From: UBA8653 sp963978155
GTDB taxonomy: Bacteria > Planctomycetota > Phycisphaerae > Phycisphaerales > SM1A02
Reading direction: 5' to 3'
DNA length: 10,081 nt
Assembly: GCA_963978155.1 (NCBI GenBank)
Contig: CAXBRK010000076.1
Span: 1 to 10,081 of the forward strand
Shown here: in pieces, positions 6,401 through 10,081 of the stretch
How positions within the stretch are numbered: position 1 is the stretch's first letter
How the letters are laid out: each line of letters begins with the position of its first letter
Position numbers and translations under genes: made by a program
The notes under the pieces: model-generated
The model's database searches: none
Seen by the model: the letters and a program-made list of their open reading frames with translations, nothing else
What the model was told of the DNA's origin: nothing

Positions 6401-8370
6401 CCGTCGCGTCATACAAGGCGGAAATTTCTAAGCGTCAAGGCCGATCAGAACTTGGCATTGCTGCTCTGAGAGATCTTGCGTCGTCGTCCGAGGATGACGA
6501 ACTGTCCTTGAAAGCCAATTTGCTGTTGTCCAATCTATTCTCAGAACTTGGTCGGACCGATGAATCGATTTCAATCTTGGAGCCACTGAACGAGATTTCG
6601 GCAACGTTCGCCGCGGCATCGATCTACATGTCCAAGAACCAGTTCGCAGAGGCTGCGGACCAGTATGAGATGCTGGTTGCCAAGTTGCCCGAGGCCTCGG
6701 ATGCATCAACAGTTCGTGTATTCCGTCCGGATGGTTCACGGCCAGGATTGGTCGAATCCGTTCTTCCTCGCCATGCATTTTTCGAGCAGTACAGCGAGTG
6801 TCTTGCTCGGTCTGGTCAACCCGCCGAGGCGCAAGCGATTTTTGATGGTCTTCCTGCACCCCAAGACGACCGTGACAAAGCGGCTCGGGCGTTGATCCAA
6901 TCCATGATTTACGCGGGATACGCGTCCAAAAAATACTCTGAGAATGAAGATGGAAGCTCGGATGAAGCTTCGGCATTGCAGGAGATCTTGTCAGCCAAGC
7001 AGTTGCTGCCACGTGATATTGGTCCTCGCCTTCTTGAAGCGTCAATCTACACCGAACAGTTTCGCCGTACGGGTGATAAAGAGGCCTATGAGGCTGCTAC
7101 GAAATCTCTCACTGAAGCGGAGAGACTTTCTCCCCAGTCAGCCGCCGTGGCCGCAGCCCGCTTTGCCCTTTTGGACGCAGGGGGGGATATCTCGGAAGGT
7201 ATTCGAGCCCTCCAGACTCAACTTGATCGCGACCCTACGAACAACAAGTTGCGTCTGAGAATCGTTCGTGAATATCTCAGCCTTGGTGATCGTGTCTCCG
7301 CCGCCTTAGTCGCTGGCGAGGGGGGGCGATCTCTCCCGACCGGAACTCTTAGTGCTCAGTGGTTTGCTCGCGCTGGTGAGCTATTGATCGGGATCCCAGA
7401 TCAGGAAATCCAAGCCCGTGACTACTTCCGAAGAGCTTTTGATCAAGACCCCAACAGCGAGACATTTGCCCGGCGAATGGCCTCAGAAGTTTCAGTGCCC
7501 ACCCCGGATTGGAGATTGGTGGTCCAGCTGACGGCCAAAGAGGAAGCATGGGTGCAAGACAACCCGGATCTGCTGTCACTGCGCGCCACCGCTTTGCTGA
7601 ATGTTGGCCGGGAGCAAGAATCCAGAACGGTGTTGCGTGAGTGCTTCTCCGCCTTCCAAAGACAGGTTGCCAAGGGGACGCCCAAGCTGATGATCTCTCG
7701 TTACCCGCTTCAGCTCCGTGCGTACTTTGGTGATGATCGAGTCGAAGAGGTCCAGCGATTCGCCGAAGAAGCAAATGGTGGCTCACTCTCTTGGCCGCTT
7801 GTGAATGGCTTGGCCAGGGTGAAGCTGAACAGCGGAGACCTCGAAGGAGCAGTTGAAGACGCCAAGAAAAGCGCTGAAATGGCCACCGAGCAAGCCGACC
7901 CTGAAGCGGCTGAGGTTTGGCTGGTTGCTGGAAACATCGCAATCGCTGCAAATGAGCCAATTGAGGCCATTTCGTCATGGGAGAAGAGTTTGTCTCTCGA
8001 TCCCAATCAGCCGCTCACCACGAACAACATTGCTTATGTCCTTTCGGACAAGCTTGGTGAGCACGAACGTGCTCTTCCGTTGGCCAAAGCCGCTGCTGCC
8101 GCCAGCCCTCTGAATCCGCAGATTTTGGACACCCTCGGAACGGTTTATTTGGCTCTTGGTGACGCCGAAGCGGCTGTTTCAGTCCTTGCCGAATCCGTAC
8201 GCCGTGGAGCTGGAGCCGCCACTCAGGCCCGCCACGCGCTTGCTCTGGCACGATCTGGCAGCACAGACCAAGCCCGGCTCACGCTTTCGGCAGCCAAGGC
8301 CCGTGATGACGCGCAAGGCGATGATTTTGAGGCTCTGGTCAGGGAAGTTGAGTCGAATCTGACCCCGTAA
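3439..8370 (+). CDS. Giant membrane-anchored TPR-repeat protein of the exosortase/EPS locus
   Basis: Protein of 1643 aa with one N-terminal transmembrane segment (about 17-41) preceded by a short basic tail, so most of the chain should lie in the periplasm. A first TPR-like helix pair follows at once (about 44-76). Recognisable TPR runs lie at about 784-900 (AQREWATARDAFASAVEALP, then QLGDYANAERHFVEAWEIQP), 1027-1085 and 1490-1630, where the NNIAYVLSDKLGEHERAL and LGTVYLALGDAEAAVSVL units are clearest. The stretch between 80 and 770 is helical and repeat-like but diverged, so the whole may be one long alpha-solenoid. No enzymatic motif was seen. Proteins of this kind scaffold protein complexes. 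Position and architecture recall the PrsT-type TPR proteins of PEP-CTERM/exosortase loci, but those are nearer 900 residues, so equivalence is inferred. The gene contains three G runs of seven or eight bases. It starts in a TGATG overlap with the EpsI-family gene and ends 39 bp before the chain-length gene. Confidence 0.85.
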   Translation: MRPDPSVHRVGALNVKLLLILSIVGMSLVGGLGGAYYFLVLRSASSINAKAAELERAENYRDARRNYGRALGKEPRDLNYLTSLQRVILLTSPNSTVEANEFYNAWLGSLKWGAENHPDLPERSQILVRTVYADAMDVRSAALMEMVEDTADAAGIRSLENEAFSERWIAASRLNKIRWGDLRDRERDEAFDLLQNRLDDNPQAIDFGIALRGYALRLEDVTLDNDRSFIKEYAQTLRNLFDQSSLVKVPAPGTEPAYLSSARALVGDEFVSPLPEGAVGHARALWTIGRLEAALALNNERVLEILPEVKVEDGPLREFALSEVPRMIELFDVSDCLEILSRMGEPDLLSLTEAALSNLQATSYSDYVIEHRRIQLLSQSPEEDDRALAFELAEAFTQRPRPSVGLYAGSFDDLKLGIYAIRTGLIMDRLVRGQLEREDAVDSIDELYEAASALVPEPEDNIVLLEIQAKRAYAGGGNRNLRTAARLLDDILRRKSLSGESTDVRLLLYSVQVNRELNQLGLALSQLDQALESVPNEPTLLQNKLQILVLKRDWEQVLLLGQAMMDAEINVEASADAVQMAQDALEGRTTTSPLALEIQAILRRYDDGDREESLREMKAVYERESQAFIVVVSYVRMLIVEEQNALALEILDAFDTSNPRVEQAIRELRVTASTSDPIDAIVLFHSDELEVNPANGAVSILRDLISLQANADRAGDLELVDRVKKEISARESDASQNYPEEPEWIEFRFSRALLNEDWSTATDAAQFAERLNVDQASGKTYQGRLAMAQREWATARDAFASAVEALPTDGRLLAQLAQSEAQLGDYANAERHFVEAWEIQPNSVSIARGYATLLVQIGKKQAAAEVLQSASRFAPNNIALREAWLNLALEGADLSGLLQIRLSRYSSNPDDLRNVIELALLLGVAEPTVQTIRILDPKFSYNENQFNQLPAERQDALIESNRQAWWKQSDELLDEVLQAADPQFDALTVASYKAEISKRQGRSELGIAALRDLASSSEDDELSLKANLLLSNLFSELGRTDESISILEPLNEISATFAAASIYMSKNQFAEAADQYEMLVAKLPEASDASTVRVFRPDGSRPGLVESVLPRHAFFEQYSECLARSGQPAEAQAIFDGLPAPQDDRDKAARALIQSMIYAGYASKKYSENEDGSSDEASALQEILSAKQLLPRDIGPRLLEASIYTEQFRRTGDKEAYEAATKSLTEAERLSPQSAAVAAARFALLDAGGDISEGIRALQTQLDRDPTNNKLRLRIVREYLSLGDRVSAALVAGEGGRSLPTGTLSAQWFARAGELLIGIPDQEIQARDYFRRAFDQDPNSETFARRMASEVSVPTPDWRLVVQLTAKEEAWVQDNPDLLSLRATALLNVGREQESRTVLRECFSAFQRQVAKGTPKLMISRYPLQLRAYFGDDRVEEVQRFAEEANGGSLSWPLVNGLARVKLNSGDLEGAVEDAKKSAEMATEQADPEAAEVWLVAGNIAIAANEPIEAISSWEKSLSLDPNQPLTTNNIAYVLSDKLGEHERALPLAKAAAAASPLNPQILDTLGTVYLALGDAEAAVSVLAESVRRGAGAATQARHALALARSGSTDQARLTLSAAKARDDAQGDDFEALVREVESNLTP
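4861..4868 (+). repeat. Run of eight G inside the TPR gene
   Basis: Eight consecutive G encode part of Gly475-Gly477. A one-base slip here would truncate the 1643-residue protein in its first third. Runs of seven G also occur at 7180-7186 and 7320-7326. They may be chance, sequencing-prone sites, or slippage sites. Confidence 0.7.
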
Positions 8371-8398
8371 TGCGAGACCATCCCCCTTTTAGGCCGAT

Positions 8399-8404
8399 AG
8401 AGGA
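8399..8404 (+). promoter_or_regulatory. Ribosome binding site of the chain-length gene
   Basis: AGAGGA lies five bases before the ATG at 8410 and is the best Shine-Dalgarno match in the window. It lies in the 39-bp gap after the TPR gene, which shows no hairpin or terminator, so transcription probably continues through. Confidence 0.65.
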
Positions 8405-8409
8405 TCAAT

Positions 8410-10081
8410 ATGGAACCGTCAGAATCAAAGTCTGAAGAAATCCTGACCTCTTCAACGCCGGCAGAAGCGGGTGTTTCGGTTGATCCGGTTCGAATCCTCC
8501 GGAAGCACCTGCTTCTTTTAATTTTCTCTGGCTTCATTGGGGTTGGGGTTGGCGGCGTTTCATTCATTGCTTTGTCGATCTTTTCCCCCGAATACCGGTC
8601 CGAAGCTTTGTTTGAGATTCGTTCTGGCCTCCAAGATGCCACAGAGATTGGTGCCGCCAAAGAGTTGGACGATGACGATATCGAACGGCGAGCCAATACC
8701 GAACTGTCGCGATTGATGGATCGTGAGGTTCTCAAAGCGGCCGTGCGTACGCGCGCTGTTCAACGGTCCAATTGGTTTACCAGTCAATACGTTGATGAGG
8801 ACGGGCCTCGCATTGAAGAAGCGGTCGATGAACTGGAAGAGGACCTTCTCCGTTCCCCAATCCCCAAAACCGCATTGTTCAGGATCAGCTTTGCCACCGC
8901 GAGCCGTGAAGATTCACAGACGATCGTGGCTGCCTTGTCCGATGCGTACCTTGAGAGCACACAGAACCTTGAGGAAAATCGAGCCAAATCAATTGACCGA
9001 CTGTTTAACACAGAGTTTGCTGACACGAAGCGATTGATTGACGACACCAGTGCCGAACTTGAGGACTTTATTACCAGCAATGGAATCTCCTCACTGGAAG
9101 ATCCGCGATATAGCCCTGAACTGATCGCTGCTCAGCAGTTGACCGATCGGATTTACGACAACCGTCAAGCTTCACAGAGTCTTCAGACTCAAGTGGCCCA
9201 AGCCCAACAAAAGTTGGATGGCACTTTGTCATACGACGAAGATGATGTCCGCACCGCGGAGGCCGACCCTTCAGTGGCGATTCACGTTCAGACGGTCGAA
9301 ACTGCAAGACGCGAACTTTCTTTCTTGCGGTCGCAGTATTTGGATCCGTCTAGCCCAGTTGTCGCTCGAGCCATCCAAAGATTGAACTCTTCTGAAGCCG
9401 CTCTTGAAGCGCGGCGTGAAGAAGTGATTTTGCGTAACTTGAGAGCAGATATTCGGCAGTCAATGAGAATTCTTGAGCAGACTCAATCTGTAAGCCAATC
9501 CTTGCAGGATGAGTACGCCGAGAAGGTTCAATCGTTGCAGGCTCAGGCCGCGGATCTCAGTCGTATTGAAAATATTAAAAACAGGCGCGATTATCTTGAG
9601 CGGAAGCGGGACGGTGAAGACCAACTCGTTCGTGATTTGAAACTCTTCCGTTCTCGGGATGATGCCCGGTTGGTCACATTGGCTCGCACGGCCACGCTTC
9701 CCCGTGTCAAAGCCTTTCCCAAGCCTGAGTTTGTCATCCCAGCAGGGTTTCTACTGGTGACAGGGTTGGTGACCGGGATCGTATTCTTGCGGGAGTTCAC
9801 CGACCAACGGATCAAAGGTGTCAAGGATCTTTCTTTGGTTCCAGGGCTTCGCACACTTGGTGTTGTTCCTCACCTTGAGGAGGACCCCGACGGCTGCCCG
9901 AATTTCGAAACTGCGGTCACCGATTTTGGTCAGAGCGTTGTGGCAGAATCAATGCGACAGACCTGGACGCAGCTTTCTCGAAATTGTGCTCCTAGCGAAC
10001 GAAGAGTGGTTGTCTTCTTCCCGTGTACTCCTGACACGGGGTGCACAGGTACCGTTCTGAATGTCGCGGCCGCGGCGGCGG
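8410..10081 (+). CDS. Wzz/GumC-type chain-length protein with degenerate tyrosine-kinase domain (3' partial)
   Basis: The first 557 residues are present, and the frame is still open at the right edge. It is an inner-membrane polysaccharide co-polymerase of the Wzc/GumC type, expected to set exopolysaccharide chain length and to meet the Wza-like channel encoded at the start of the operon. Residues 26-60 hold the first membrane helix (about 34-57) and begin the Wzz domain. The periplasmic region (about 61-437) is acidic, with coiled-coil-like stretches near 190-260 and 300-430. The second helix is about 441-460, after PKPEF. A cytoplasmic domain follows that resembles bacterial tyrosine kinases: the ESMRQTWTQL segment at 513-522 matches the usual E-x-x-R...L entry, then a beta strand (VVVFF) leads to the P-loop. 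In that loop PDTGCTG (541-547) aligns with P-x-x-GK-S/T, but Cys545 replaces the ATP-binding lysine, so kinase activity is doubtful. Walker A', Walker B and the tyrosine tail lie beyond the window. The start is supported by AGAGGA five bases upstream. Confidence 0.9.
   Translation, partial: MEPSESKSEEILTSSTPAEAGVSVDPVRILRKHLLLLIFSGFIGVGVGGVSFIALSIFSPEYRSEALFEIRSGLQDATEIGAAKELDDDDIERRANTELSRLMDREVLKAAVRTRAVQRSNWFTSQYVDEDGPRIEEAVDELEEDLLRSPIPKTALFRISFATASREDSQTIVAALSDAYLESTQNLEENRAKSIDRLFNTEFADTKRLIDDTSAELEDFITSNGISSLEDPRYSPELIAAQQLTDRIYDNRQASQSLQTQVAQAQQKLDGTLSYDEDDVRTAEADPSVAIHVQTVETARRELSFLRSQYLDPSSPVVARAIQRLNSSEAALEARREEVILRNLRADIRQSMRILEQTQSVSQSLQDEYAEKVQSLQAQAADLSRIENIKNRRDYLERKRDGEDQLVRDLKLFRSRDDARLVTLARTATLPRVKAFPKPEFVIPAGFLLVTGLVTGIVFLREFTDQRIKGVKDLSLVPGLRTLGVVPHLEEDPDGCPNFETAVTDFGQSVVAESMRQTWTQLSRNCAPSERRVVVFFPCTPDTGCTGTVLNVAAAAA

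Noticed and set aside
8371..8409. Possible terminator between the TPR and chain-length genes
   Set aside because: No stable hairpin is seen. The CCCCCTTTT stretch lacks a preceding stem.
8370..8435. A 21-codon frame starting in a TAATG overlap after the TPR gene
   Set aside because: It overlaps the chain-length gene start in another frame, lacks its own convincing ribosome binding site and has no recognisable content.
8223..8735. Antisense open frame of 170 codons across the TPR/chain-length junction
   Set aside because: It covers two well-supported + strand coding regions and their junction. Its Ser/Arg-rich product shows no domain.

Overview
The window looks like part of a planctomycete (Pirellulales-like) genome. 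This is an inference from gene content and style: a mid-50s percent GC composition judged by eye, an exosortase with the typical catalytic motifs beside an EpsI-family partner, a very large membrane-anchored TPR protein, and Wza-like and Wzz/GumC-like exopolysaccharide proteins in one tightly packed set. No marker gene such as rRNA is present, so the taxonomic call is tentative.

Layout: all convincing genes are on the + strand and form one apparent operon. Positions 1-200 hold no confident gene, only open frames running off the left edge. Then come (1) a Wza-like outer-membrane polysaccharide export lipoprotein with an unusual acidic insertion (201-1592); (2) an eight- or nine-helix exosortase with an intact Cys-Arg-His triad (1614-2624); (3) an exosortase-associated EpsI-family protein (2621-3439, ATGA overlap); (4) a 1643-residue, N-terminally anchored TPR protein (3439-8370, TGATG overlap); and (5) the first 557 residues of a Wzz/GumC-type chain-length protein that runs off the right edge (8410-10081). 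Gaps are 21 bp, -4 bp, -1 bp and 39 bp, so the genes are very probably co-transcribed and partly translationally coupled. No terminator, tRNA, rRNA, CRISPR array or mobile element was seen.

How they may work together: the Wzz/GumC-like inner-membrane protein and the Wza-like lipoprotein would form the trans-envelope path that sets polymer length and exports an exopolysaccharide. The exosortase with its EpsI partner would process surface proteins carrying C-terminal sorting tags, and the TPR protein resembles in role and position the PrsT-type TPR proteins of other exosortase/exopolysaccharide loci. No sorting substrate lies in the window.

The most notable observation is that the C-terminal kinase-like domain of the last gene has a P-loop aligning position by position with bacterial tyrosine kinases, but with Cys545 in place of the invariant Walker A lysine. 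This suggests a pseudokinase.
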